From: a virus
Direction: 5' to 3' (one strand)
Length of the DNA: 38,230 nucleotides
Virus record (IMG/VR): IMGVR_UViG_3300024264_002217
Span: 1-38,230 of that record
Part shown: piece after piece, positions 6,508 to 13,636 of the stretch
Layout of the letters: each line of letters opens with the position of its first letter
How positions within the stretch are numbered: the first letter of the stretch is position 1
Notes under the pieces: generated by a model
Seen by the model: only the letters and a program-made list of their open reading frames with translations
What the model was told of the DNA's origin: nothing
Database searches by the model: none
Program-made: the position numbers and the translations under genes

Positions 6508-7037
6508 ATTACAACAGAAGCTTTTTTGCCTCTCAATTTTCGAATAGGGTCAAAATATTCTAGATCTAATTTAATATCTTTATCTTGTAAAGATTTATTA
6601 GAGTATACATCTTCATAGTAGTCTATATTAATACCAATTCTGTTAGATAAATCTTCTAAGGAATTACTCCAATCAGTCATTTTATCAGTAAAGTAAGGAA
6701 TATGTTTCTTATTAAAATCTGATACTTCATTCCATACTGTGAGACTGTTGGAATGGTTATCTAATCTCATTGCAACAAAAGACTCTGTAGCAGCTACTAA
6801 ATCTCGTCTTGAAAGTATAACTACTTTTTCAAAATTTTTACTGAAGTTTATCAATTCCTCCATCTCTAATCTGTATATTATCATTTTACAGACTGTACTT
6901 TTATGGTAACGGGAATAGATATTAGGACTTTTATGGAAAGGTTCGAATAGTCCTTTAAGTTTATTTCGTTTTGAAATACTAAATAACAAGTTAGAAGAGC
7001 CACTTCTAGGAAGAGCCACTATCAAACAATTTTTCAT
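6504..7037 (-). CDS. Sulfotransferase-like P-loop protein
   Basis: A 177-residue protein starting MKNCLIVALPRSGSSNLLF; PRSGSS at 10-15 is the 5'-phosphosulfate loop of sulfotransferases. FEPFHKSP and VVILSRRDLVAATESFV fit the later strands, the second containing the Arg and Ser that bind the 3'-phosphate of PAPS. It is short (typical carbohydrate sulfotransferases have 250-300 residues), so the acceptor domain is reduced. The likely role is transfer of sulfate to a glycan in the cytoplasm, by analogy. It overlaps the 2OG oxygenase gene by 4 nt and starts 14 nt after the 44-residue gene. Confidence 0.75.
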   Translation of the reverse strand: MKNCLIVALPRSGSSNLLFSISKRNKLKGLFEPFHKSPNIYSRYHKSTVCKMIIYRLEMEELINFSKNFEKVVILSRRDLVAATESFVAMRLDNHSNSLTVWNEVSDFNKKHIPYFTDKMTDWSNSLEDLSNRIGINIDYYEDVYSNKSLQDKDIKLDLEYFDPIRKLRGKKASVVI

Positions 7038-7050
7038 AAAACGTATAAAA

Positions 7051-7185
7051 TTACTGTACGTTATTCTTAAAGTAAGTTATAAAGTTAGTAATAATATTTC
7101 TAGCTTTAGTCTGTTGGTCTGATGTAAGAGCTCTAGTAGTCCTATTTCTACTTTTAGATGCTTGTATAGTTTTGTATATTGCCAT
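7051..7185 (-). CDS. Small basic protein directly after the Hint protein
   Basis: A 44-residue frame in the apparent 154-nt gap: ATG at 7183-7185, TAA at 7051-7053, 6 nt after the stop of the Hint protein and 13 nt before the sulfotransferase. The N-terminal half (MAIYKTIQASKSRNRTTRAL) is strongly basic and the C-terminal half is a likely amphipathic helix (KARNIITNFITYFKNN). I recognise no family. The tight fit and codon use like the neighbours argue that it is real. It may bind nucleic acid or belong to the virion, but that is a guess. Confidence 0.55.
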   Translation of the reverse strand: MAIYKTIQASKSRNRTTRALTSDQQTKARNIITNFITYFKNNVQ

Positions 7186-7191
7186 AATAAA

Positions 7192-9114
7192 TTATTTGTT
7201 ATGTACTACTGTTTTTTCAGCTATGTAAGTATTTGTTCCAGGAACAGTAAAGTTATATACTGGGGTTTCATCAGGTGTAATGTAGAATTTAAAGTCTTGA
7301 ATTTCACTCCATATACCGTCAATTAATACCTTACTTCCTCTTTCTAAAATCTTAATATCTTTTTGTTCAGATAACCAAGGTTCTTGCTCTTGTATAGGAG
7401 ACATTGCTCTCCAACCATCTTCAGTATAAAAAGGATGCTCTGGTGTAAACCTTAATCCAGCTTCTTCTCCATCTATTATTAAATCGAATACTCCACCATC
7501 TAAATAGCCTAATTTAAGACAAGCATCTTTATGATCACCCACCGTATGTCTATGGTCGATAGCTGAAACTTCTCTAGTAACTTTTCTTTGTCTCTCAATA
7601 TCGTAAGAGTAAACTATATCTCCTTCTTTAATGTCTTCTATATTTACTTCACCATTAGGAGTGTCGATCTTAGTACCAGCAAGGAAGCATGTTGTATAAG
7701 GAAACCATCTACCTGCTCCCATGTAGTTGTGTAGTACTACATTAGATCCTGAAAGAACATATGTATCTACGCTTTCAAGGTCAAGGTCTATTCCTTTTGC
7801 TTCTTCTAGATTATCATAAACTATAATGGAGTGAGATGCTATTTTAACTTGATTACCGTTACTATCATAAGCAAAATCTCCTTCATCTAATTCATAAGCT
7901 TTTCTAAATTTAATAACGTCTTCTGTTTCATCATAAGAAGCCATAAAGACTGAAGAACCTATATAGGATTCGTCTCCAGTTTCCCAGGTAAATTTTCTCA
8001 TTACCCAGTCTTTATTAGTCCTTACGCCAGCAGAGTCAAGGATAGAAGATGATATGTGGGAACCTGAAGGAAGGGTTGAACCAGGAATCTGCCATATGTC
8101 TAAGATTTCAAAGTTATCTGAATCAGGTGATCCTGAAATAAAGTATGAAGTATATAAAGCACCAGAACCAGTAACAACTGAATCTGCTCTAACTCCTTCT
8201 CCTGAAGCACTTAATATATAAGTTCCACCTCCAACACCTTTAGCTACTTTTTCAAAATTAGTTACGAATTCAAATTTGTGTTTATTATTTACTTCAAAAG
8301 TAACATCACTTCCGGAATAACTACTTGTAGTAAGAAGAGTAGGAGCTTCTAATAGAGCATCTATTTCATATTCTCCAAGAAATCCTACTTCTAAATCTGA
8401 ACCATATACTATATTAACACTTCTAATTGATCTAGCATGTGAAGATGATATACTATTCTGATAGTTAGTAATAAATGTATCGTCAGCTAGAACGTGAGAT
8501 TTAAATTCATTTATTCTATAATCTGATCCTGTTTCAGGAAGACCTAGTTTATAAAATCTAAGGTTACCTTTGTTAACTTTCATTTTAAAACCTCCTTTTG
8601 AAGCAAAGTCTGGAACATTAGGTCCATTAAACGAAGATGATAAGCTATCAATCACTCCATAAGTAGAGGATGAATGATATAAAGGAACAACAGATGCTAG
8701 ATCATTATTTCCATAAAATAAATCAAATAAAGCTAATTCTGATTTAGCATACACAGAATCAAATGTTGCTGACTCATCATAAGCTAATCTTAGAATAAAT
8801 TTATCATCTGCATCATCAACTGTCTCAGGATAAATAGTACAATCATCTACTTGAACTTTATTAAAGCTAGTAATAAAAGTTGCACTACTTGAAATATAAG
8901 TCTCCATGGACTTAACAAAAAAGTCTTGAAAGTTTTTATAAACTACGGTTAAGTTTGTAATATTGCTTCCTGATAGTATATCTTTTAATGGTTCAAAACT
9001 TAATCTTTCGGATATAATATTATCACCGATAGCAGTATCAGTATTAATTTCTAGTAACTTTGGATTATTAGAATCATCTATTACGAAATCAGCTGAAAAT
9101 AGGGTACCCTTCAT
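7192..9114 (-). CDS. Virion-type protein with ATP-grasp-like N-terminus and C-terminal self-cleaving Hint domain
   Basis: 640 residues. The last 165 form a complete Hint (hedgehog/intein) domain: Cys476 in CFLAGTKIDTPNG (block A), FTPEHPF with T557 and H560 (block B), VYNFTVPGTNTYIAE, and His638-Asn639 followed by one Lys and stop. There is no homing endonuclease and no C-extein, as in bacterial intein-like or hedgehog-type domains that cleave off or activate the preceding part. Residues 8-27 (ADFVIDDSNNPKLLEINTDT) resemble the D...E-x-N metal site of ATP-grasp ligases, and KFILRLAYDESA (105-116) resembles their ATP-binding Lys strand; this order would mean a circular permutation. The middle (200-470) is rich in Ser/Gly (SGSGAL, SGSHISSS) like phage structural proteins. 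The Hint call is firm; the ATP-grasp reading is an inference. Confidence 0.8.
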   Translation of the reverse strand: MKGTLFSADFVIDDSNNPKLLEINTDTAIGDNIISERLSFEPLKDILSGSNITNLTVVYKNFQDFFVKSMETYISSSATFITSFNKVQVDDCTIYPETVDDADDKFILRLAYDESATFDSVYAKSELALFDLFYGNNDLASVVPLYHSSSTYGVIDSLSSSFNGPNVPDFASKGGFKMKVNKGNLRFYKLGLPETGSDYRINEFKSHVLADDTFITNYQNSISSSHARSIRSVNIVYGSDLEVGFLGEYEIDALLEAPTLLTTSSYSGSDVTFEVNNKHKFEFVTNFEKVAKGVGGGTYILSASGEGVRADSVVTGSGALYTSYFISGSPDSDNFEILDIWQIPGSTLPSGSHISSSILDSAGVRTNKDWVMRKFTWETGDESYIGSSVFMASYDETEDVIKFRKAYELDEGDFAYDSNGNQVKIASHSIIVYDNLEEAKGIDLDLESVDTYVLSGSNVVLHNYMGAGRWFPYTTCFLAGTKIDTPNGEVNIEDIKEGDIVYSYDIERQRKVTREVSAIDHRHTVGDHKDACLKLGYLDGGVFDLIIDGEEAGLRFTPEHPFYTEDGWRAMSPIQEQEPWLSEQKDIKILERGSKVLIDGIWSEIQDFKFYITPDETPVYNFTVPGTNTYIAEKTVVHNK

Positions 9115-9134
9115 AGGTTTAGATTTTTATTATA

Positions 9135-9163
9135 AATATAGGTTAATAAAGTAAACTAACCTA
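9135..9163 (-). promoter_or_regulatory. Probable promoter P5 before the Hint protein gene
   Basis: The minus strand has TATATT (9135-9140) at the usual distance from the ATG (20 nt), but the position 17 bp upstream reads TAGGTT, a weak -35. A 7-bp inverted repeat (9139-9145 and 9157-9163, TAGGTTA/TAACCTA) spans the spacer and could be an operator. Of the ten sites this is the weakest match. Confidence 0.45.
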
Positions 9164-9201
9164 CAGGTTTATATAAATATCAGTAAAATAAATTAGTCTG
9201 T

Positions 9202-9231
9202 GCTCCTCATCTATATAATGAGCTCCTGAGC
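9202..9231 (-). terminator. Imperfect stem-loop in the longest gap, possible terminator
   Basis: On the minus strand GCTC, a 5-nt bulge, CTCAT, a 7-nt loop, ATGAG, GAGC: a 9-bp interrupted stem just after the 56-residue gene. It is followed by an AT-rich run without a clean T-tract, so termination is not certain; it may instead stabilise the mRNA 3' end. With P5 it fills the 125-nt gap 9115-9239, the longest stretch without a gene in the window. Confidence 0.35.
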
Positions 9232-9239
9232 TACACATG

Positions 9240-9410
9240 TTAATTTCCAAATAATTCTTCTATACTTTCATTGCTCCAACCTGCGGCTCTTGAAAGTTCT
9301 CTAAGAAGTTCTACATACTCATCCCAAGAAATATCAGAATGATCCATTTTTACTGTAATTTTTCTATCCCAATGTTTAACTGAGAGTTTAAAAGGTGTGT
9401 TATTTTCCAT
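9240..9410 (-). CDS. Small hypothetical protein
   Basis: A 56-residue acidic protein (MENNTPFKLSVKHWDRKITV...). Two short strands precede a helix-rich acidic end (DISWDEYVELLRELSRAAGW). I recognise no family. I start it at the ATG at 9408-9410; the frame stays open to a GTG at 9446, but that would overlap the preceding 55-residue gene by 47 nt, while the ATG overlaps it by only 11 nt. Confidence 0.55.
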   Translation of the reverse strand: MENNTPFKLSVKHWDRKITVKMDHSDISWDEYVELLRELSRAAGWSNESIEELFGN

Positions 9411-9567
9411 CACAATTATTTCTATGTTTATTAAACCATCCGCCACACTTACACTTAATCCAGTATGAAGTAGTTGCTATTATAGGGGAAGCAGCAAAGG
9501 CAGTCCAAATGTTTGGATGCCAATGCTCTCCACAAAATCCTAAGGTATGTCTTATAACTTCTACCAT
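9400..9567 (-). CDS. Small Cys/His-rich, partly hydrophobic protein in an apparent gap
   Basis: A 55-residue frame filling the space after the DUF932 gene. Its ATG overlaps that gene's TAA (TAATG at 9565-9569), a common coupled start, and its TAA is at 9400-9402. The sequence has FCGEHWHPNIW, then a hydrophobic stretch (TAFAASPIIATTSYWI), then CKCGGWFNKHRNNC. Cys and His residues on both sides of a possible membrane hairpin could bind a metal. Small proteins with an LGxCGExHP motif are familiar to me from T4-like marine phages, function unknown. The gene lies partly antisense to an unconvincing plus-strand frame. Confidence 0.6.
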   Translation of the reverse strand: MVEVIRHTLGFCGEHWHPNIWTAFAASPIIATTSYWIKCKCGGWFNKHRNNCDGK

Positions 9568-10394
9568 TATACTAAAGCAGTAGCTAACTTAAACAACTCT
9601 TTATTTACTTTCATATCCTTCTCAAAGGATTTAATCTTACGTACCTTACGTACTTTAGCTCCAGTAAGAGCAGCGTGAAAGTCTCCTTGAGTGATCTTCT
9701 CTTGAATAACGTTAAACACTCTCCATAAATCATCTCCTTTATCCGCATCTCTTTTTGGGTCTAATATATCTGTGATAGTCTCTTCATCATACTGAAGCTC
9801 TTTTACTCCAGCTCTAATAAGCATAGCATCTAAAGCCATCTTTCTCTTTTCATCTTCAGTTAAGATTCTATTCTTCATATTATTCATTACCTGAACTCTA
9901 TTAGGAAGATCTTCTACTGCTTGACGAACTACATTTCTAAGCTCACCGAAAGTATAACCCTTATGTTTAATTTTAAAGTCACTAAATTGCTCATCAGCAA
10001 TTACTAAACCGTTACTACAAACTAATCTAAATATACCAACGCTAAACTTAAACGCTTGCATACCGTCATGAGAGTTAGTGAGAAGTATTCTAGGATAAGC
10101 ATCATCACCATCAGCAGAAGTAATCTTAATATCTGGGTTCTGGAAAGCAACCATATGCTTAGAAAAGATAGTACCTCCTTCTTTTCTACTCTTTCTTTGA
10201 GCAGCTTGGACTGGTAACCAACCTAACTTTTCTAGGTCATCAATAATAGTTTCAGTATTTACGAATAAATACTTACTACTAACGTCTGGGTTAGTTGGAG
10301 CATCTGCAAATACTAGAGGAGTTGAGTTTTTTATTTGATCTTTGGTTAGGTACCCATCTAAACCTTTACCGAAACTTAACATAACATCTTTCAT
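9567..10394 (-). CDS. DUF932 family phage/plasmid-like protein
   Basis: A 275-residue protein. FRLVCSNGLVIADEQFSDFKIKHKG is the hallmark of DUF932 (phage/plasmid-like protein family), with the upstream NSHDGMQAFKFSVGIFR strand and the downstream helical region typical of it. The family is widespread on plasmids and phages; its role is not established, though a link to DNA replication or gene transfer is often suggested. It is the first gene after the strong promoter P6 and has the leader AAAAAGGTTATAATT before its ATG, so it may be expressed early and highly. Confidence 0.85.
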   Translation of the reverse strand: MKDVMLSFGKGLDGYLTKDQIKNSTPLVFADAPTNPDVSSKYLFVNTETIIDDLEKLGWLPVQAAQRKSRKEGGTIFSKHMVAFQNPDIKITSADGDDAYPRILLTNSHDGMQAFKFSVGIFRLVCSNGLVIADEQFSDFKIKHKGYTFGELRNVVRQAVEDLPNRVQVMNNMKNRILTEDEKRKMALDAMLIRAGVKELQYDEETITDILDPKRDADKGDDLWRVFNVIQEKITQGDFHAALTGAKVRKVRKIKSFEKDMKVNKELFKLATALV

Positions 10395-10424
10395 AATTAT
10401 AACCTTTTTAATTTATATTCTATA

Positions 10425-10453
10425 AATATAAGAAATCTTTTTCAGTTACGCAA
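10425..10453 (-). promoter_or_regulatory. Sigma70-type promoter P6
   Basis: Minus strand: TTGCGT (10448-10453), 17-bp spacer, TATATT (10425-10430), with TTCT before the -10. The -35 and flanks match P1 and P2 base for base (GTTGCGTAAC), but here they encode the C-terminal KLRN and stop of the SGNH gene in another reading frame. Confidence 0.78.
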
Positions 10454-11287
10454 CTTTTTTATAAAGGAATCTGCAATTTTTTTTTGAAAAGTGCTACCTG
10501 CATGTACTAAATCACATGCCAGGTTATATGTTTTTTGTTTATCAGGAAAGTCCTTGACTACAATACAATCTTTTTTAAAGTAGTTAATATTAGGAATAAA
10601 GTATACTTCAGCATTATTTTTTTTAGCATGACCTTGTATAGCTTCTAGATATGAATTTATATAAAACATTCTATTAAGATCATTTTCGACCTTATCTATA
10701 TCATGGTAATGTAATTCTTTACTAATCTTATCTGAAATATTATACTTTTGTTTAATTTGTCTATAATATTTATCTATTTTATTAAATTGACGGGTAGTTA
10801 ACTTACTACCGTAGTCTTTATAGTAAATCTCTCTAGTAGGAGAAGGAATTAATATAAAAACTTTATCGAACTTTATAGACTTACTATATCTTAAAAAATT
10901 TATGTAGTTAATACCTATGTCCCCTCCACAAGAAGATAAGTTCCAGCATTCTTGATTAAGATGAGAAGCTACTAAGTATGGCCATGTCTTTTCTAGGAAT
11001 TGATATTCGCCGAAAGTATCACTACACCCTAATGTTACTATACCTGTAGATTTTTTATGAAATTTATTACAACGGAACCCATGATCATTAATAGTATAGG
11101 TAGGGTGAACTAGTTTATTATTAACAATAAATCCTCCTCTATTTAAATTATCTCTAGACTCTTTGTCTTTAAAAACTTTTTCTAATTCTAATATTTCTTC
11201 TTTACCGTGACGATAATTTCTAGTACCAGGTTTATACATAACTGGTTGCCCACTAAATAAAGTCTTCGTAGTTTTTTTTAATATCAT
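10442..11287 (-). CDS. SGNH-type protein, paralogue 1 of the tandem set
   Basis: 281 residues. It shares with its two upstream neighbours a Y-x-x-N-x-x-GFR segment (NDHGFRCNKF), block I VTLGCSDTFGEY (candidate nucleophile Ser in GCS), a block-II-like WNLSSCGGDIG, a strand ending in IPSPTRE, and a C-terminal DLVHAGSTFQKKIADSF with the block V Asp/His. Known SGNH enzymes cleave or transfer acyl groups, often acetyl on sugars. Two starts are possible: ATG at 11287 (35-nt overlap with the upstream gene) or ATG at 11239 (no overlap); neither has a clear ribosome site. Its final codons contain the -35 of promoter P6. Confidence 0.7.
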   Translation of the reverse strand: MILKKTTKTLFSGQPVMYKPGTRNYRHGKEEILELEKVFKDKESRDNLNRGGFIVNNKLVHPTYTINDHGFRCNKFHKKSTGIVTLGCSDTFGEYQFLEKTWPYLVASHLNQECWNLSSCGGDIGINYINFLRYSKSIKFDKVFILIPSPTREIYYKDYGSKLTTRQFNKIDKYYRQIKQKYNISDKISKELHYHDIDKVENDLNRMFYINSYLEAIQGHAKKNNAEVYFIPNINYFKKDCIVVKDFPDKQKTYNLACDLVHAGSTFQKKIADSFIKKLRN

Positions 11288-12089
11288 AATTTTTAAAAAA
11301 ATAATCAGCTATTCTTTTCATATATAAATGTCCAAAATGACGATAATCTAATGCATATGAGTCGTCAACTACCATATCCTGGACTCTAAAATAATGTCTA
11401 TGAGGACAGGAAGGATTAAGAAGATATACTAATTTAGCTCCGTACTCTTCACATACATTGTAAATAGCATCAGTATATTTATAGTAATTTAATTCCTGAA
11501 GTTCTAAACTATTGGTGCTATCAATTTCGATTGAATCAAGAATAAGTAAAGTATCTTTACTATATTTTTTCTTAAGAGCAGTATTATCAGAGAATGTAGA
11601 CTCATTTTCTATATTGTAACCGTAGTAGTTATCATCTAACCAAGTATAATTTCTAGCAAGATTTGGAATTAGAAAAAATACATATTTAGGTCTTATAAGA
11701 TCGATATACTTTCTTAGTATTACATAACATTGAGCTATAGAAGCTCCTGGAACGCCTAGATTAAAATTTTTTATTCCTAAAGATTCAGTAAGGTAAGAAG
11801 GCCAGGTTCTTTCTTCATATTGGTATGCACCGTATGTGTTGCTATCACCTAACGCTATAAAACTATCAGTTTTAAAAAACTCATCTGATCTAAATCCATA
11901 TTTGTTTCTTTTATATGTTGGAGGTAAAGGTTTGTTGTTTTTGTAAAAACCATTCTGTTTTGCATTAGCTATATATTTTGGACTTTTAAAAAAATCATTT
12001 TGTTTAGCATCTCTTCTATCTTTACTCCAGTCTAGATTGCTAATTTGAAGATCGTTGAAGGATGCATTAGTAAATTGAAGTAATGCCAT
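11253..12089 (-). CDS. SGNH-type protein, paralogue 2, with canonical GDS
   Basis: 278 residues from the ATG at 12089 (MALLQFTNAS). The frame is open to a TTG at 12149, but that would add a spurious hydrophobic leader inside the upstream gene. The same blocks as its neighbours appear: NKYGFRSDEF, IALGDSNTYGAY (true GDS block I), NFNLGVPGAS (block II), FFLIPNLARN (block III with the shared Pro and Arg), and DYRHFGHLYMKRIADYF (block V). It is the best-conserved catalytic site of the set. A role in acylating or deacylating a surface glycan is inferred from the family and from the sugar genes elsewhere in the window. Confidence 0.75.
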   Translation of the reverse strand: MALLQFTNASFNDLQISNLDWSKDRRDAKQNDFFKSPKYIANAKQNGFYKNNKPLPPTYKRNKYGFRSDEFFKTDSFIALGDSNTYGAYQYEERTWPSYLTESLGIKNFNLGVPGASIAQCYVILRKYIDLIRPKYVFFLIPNLARNYTWLDDNYYGYNIENESTFSDNTALKKKYSKDTLLILDSIEIDSTNSLELQELNYYKYTDAIYNVCEEYGAKLVYLLNPSCPHRHYFRVQDMVVDDSYALDYRHFGHLYMKRIADYFFKNYDIKKNYEDFI

Positions 12090-12981
12090 AGTCTGATAGG
12101 TTGTAAAGAGTATCTTTCTTATGAATAGAATTAAAAAATAAATCAGCAATAAAAGAATGTGTCTCTTTACTCCAATGACTTAAATCTCTAGCTTTACAGA
12201 TACCGGTTAGATGAGTATCTTGATTATTATAGAGAACATAATTAAGGTAATCACGAACATCTTCTAAATAAATATACACAAATCTTATATGGTTCTTTAA
12301 ACATAAGTATCTTATAGCATTTAAATTGGAAGAGTAATTTAAGACATAATTCGGCTCATTTAAAAAAAATGACTTTTTATATTTCTCTACAAAATCATAC
12401 TCTTTATCAAGCTCAGGATCTTCTAAATGAACTTGTTCCCAAGGACCAAGGTTAAATATATGATTTCTTTCCTCTACTGCTGTAGGGCTTTTATAAATTT
12501 TACCAATCTGCTCTGTTCTTAAACTGTTAGGTCCTAAAAGAGCCACTGTATGTATATCTATCTTATCTAAATATGTAAGTAGGTACCGGTAAGCAGTATT
12601 AATACTTGTACCTGCTGAACCTAAATTATATAAAGGAAGTTTTAGCTTATCAGCTAATTTACTACCCCATACTTCTTCTAGATGGAGACCTGTTCCAAAT
12701 GTAAAACTACATCCTAACGTTACTAATCCTTTACCTTTATCAAATTCATTAGATCTAAATCCTGTACTGTTGTAGTCGTATGAGATAGGGTTATCTATGT
12801 ATCCATACTTCTCTAAAACAAGTTTGGAGTCTCTTCTTTGGAGATTAGATCTTAAAGTTTCTTCTGAATCTGTGGTGTTCCACCATTGAGTAGAAGAAGG
12901 TACACCGGGGGTAGTGTGAAGAAAATCAGGAAGTTTAAATTTACTTTTCGATTTTTTTTTAAAATTTTTGAATGTCACCAT
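12067..12981 (-). CDS. SGNH-type protein, paralogue 3
   Basis: 304 residues, with a Lys-rich N-terminus (FKNFKKKSKSKFKLP) not seen in the others. Blocks: NSTGFRSNEF, VTLGCSFTFGTG (block I), LYNLGSAGTS (block II), ALLGPNSLRT (block III-like, P-x-x-x-R), and ARDLSHWSKETHSFIADLF (block V Asp/His). It is the first of three adjacent paralogues and its ATG overlaps the TGA of the 99-residue gene, so all four genes are likely cotranslated. The shared GFRS-N/D-EF segment before block I marks these three as one subfamily. Confidence 0.72.
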   Translation of the reverse strand: MVTFKNFKKKSKSKFKLPDFLHTTPGVPSSTQWWNTTDSEETLRSNLQRRDSKLVLEKYGYIDNPISYDYNSTGFRSNEFDKGKGLVTLGCSFTFGTGLHLEEVWGSKLADKLKLPLYNLGSAGTSINTAYRYLLTYLDKIDIHTVALLGPNSLRTEQIGKIYKSPTAVEERNHIFNLGPWEQVHLEDPELDKEYDFVEKYKKSFFLNEPNYVLNYSSNLNAIRYLCLKNHIRFVYIYLEDVRDYLNYVLYNNQDTHLTGICKARDLSHWSKETHSFIADLFFNSIHKKDTLYNLSDYGITSIY

Positions 12982-13274
12982 GCTTTAGCTAATTCTAGAA
13001 GCTTCCAGCAATCAATTTGTTCGTCAGAAAGGTCTTTAGCATGTAGATGTTCTAAACAACTTTCTAAGGCCTGAACCCATTGAGACCTAGGAAGAGATAT
13101 TTCGTACATACTATCGGCTCCCTCAAACGTAATTTCAAATAGAGGAGCTGTTCTATTACCATTTTTTTGCATAGCTAATTCTATACCTTGAACTATACTC
13201 CTAGTTACTGCAAGAGTCTTTTTAGTAAATAGTCCTTCAAATTCTTCTGTTGATTTAAAATGTAATTTAACCAC
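12975..13274 (-). CDS. Hypothetical protein
   Basis: A 99-residue protein with no family I can name. It predicts as two long helices around a strand pair (FEITFEGADSMYEISLP); the C-terminal half is acidic and ends ...ELAKAW. The start is GTG at 13274, overlapping the 105-residue gene by 8 nt; no ATG lies nearby in frame. It belongs to the operon driven by P7. Confidence 0.55.
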   Translation of the reverse strand: MVKLHFKSTEEFEGLFTKKTLAVTRSIVQGIELAMQKNGNRTAPLFEITFEGADSMYEISLPRSQWVQALESCLEHLHAKDLSDEQIDCWKLLELAKAW

Positions 13275-13584
13275 GGCTTTCTGATATTTTTCTAGCTTTA
13301 TCCCATACCTTACCTTTCTCTAATGAGCCAGTATCTGAATAATCTATTACGTTATTAGTACCCCAAGCATAAACTGGGCCAAAGTATTCATAAGTCATCA
13401 TGGGAACATCTACGTTACCTAACTCAGTATATTGAGGTTGAGTTATCTTACGAGGTCCATTAAAAGATCTAAAGTCTTTCGTAGTAACTCTACGCCATTC
13501 ATCTTTCATAAAAATCTCTAAAGAACCTGCAACGTTATAATCGTTGATAAGATTCTGTTGCTCTAATCCGCCTTTCTCTGCCAT
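13267..13584 (-). CDS. Hypothetical protein, first gene after P7
   Basis: A 105-residue protein, not recognised. It contains WRRVTTKDFRSFNGPRKIT and MMTYEYFGPVYAWGTN, aromatic strands resembling small structural or head-associated phage proteins, but this is only an impression. ATG with the leader AAAAAGGTTATATT; promoter P7 lies 24 nt upstream. The gene ends by overlapping the 99-residue gene. Confidence 0.55.
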   Translation of the reverse strand: MAEKGGLEQQNLINDYNVAGSLEIFMKDEWRRVTTKDFRSFNGPRKITQPQYTELGNVDVPMMTYEYFGPVYAWGTNNVIDYSDTGSLEKGKVWDKARKISESRG

Positions 13585-13607
13585 AATATAACCTTTTTAT
13601 TTATCTA

Positions 13608-13636
13608 AATATAAGAAAAATATATCAGGAAAACAA
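13608..13636 (-). promoter_or_regulatory. Sigma70-type promoter P7
   Basis: Minus strand: TTGTTT (13631-13636), 17-bp spacer, TATATT (13608-13613), with TTCT before the -10. The -35 lies in the last codons of the gene at 13625-14395. It drives 13267-13584, the 99-residue gene and the three SGNH genes. Confidence 0.7.

Noticed and set aside
7192-9114. The Hint domain as a true splicing intein
   Set aside because: Only one residue (Lys640) follows the terminal Asn, and it is not Cys, Ser or Thr, so splicing to a C-extein is not possible; a cleavage or adduct-forming domain fits better.
9395-9583. A plus-strand gene opposite the 55-residue gene
   Set aside because: It is the only plus-strand frame near a gap, but the minus-strand frame has a coupled start, family-like motifs and matches the direction of all other genes.
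12090-12149. TTG-initiated N-terminal extension (hydrophobic) of SGNH paralogue 2
   Set aside because: The extension lies inside the upstream gene; the ATG at 12089 starts a sequence comparable to its paralogues. Similar TTG extensions at 1039, 20163, 21086 and 23510 were dropped for the same reason.
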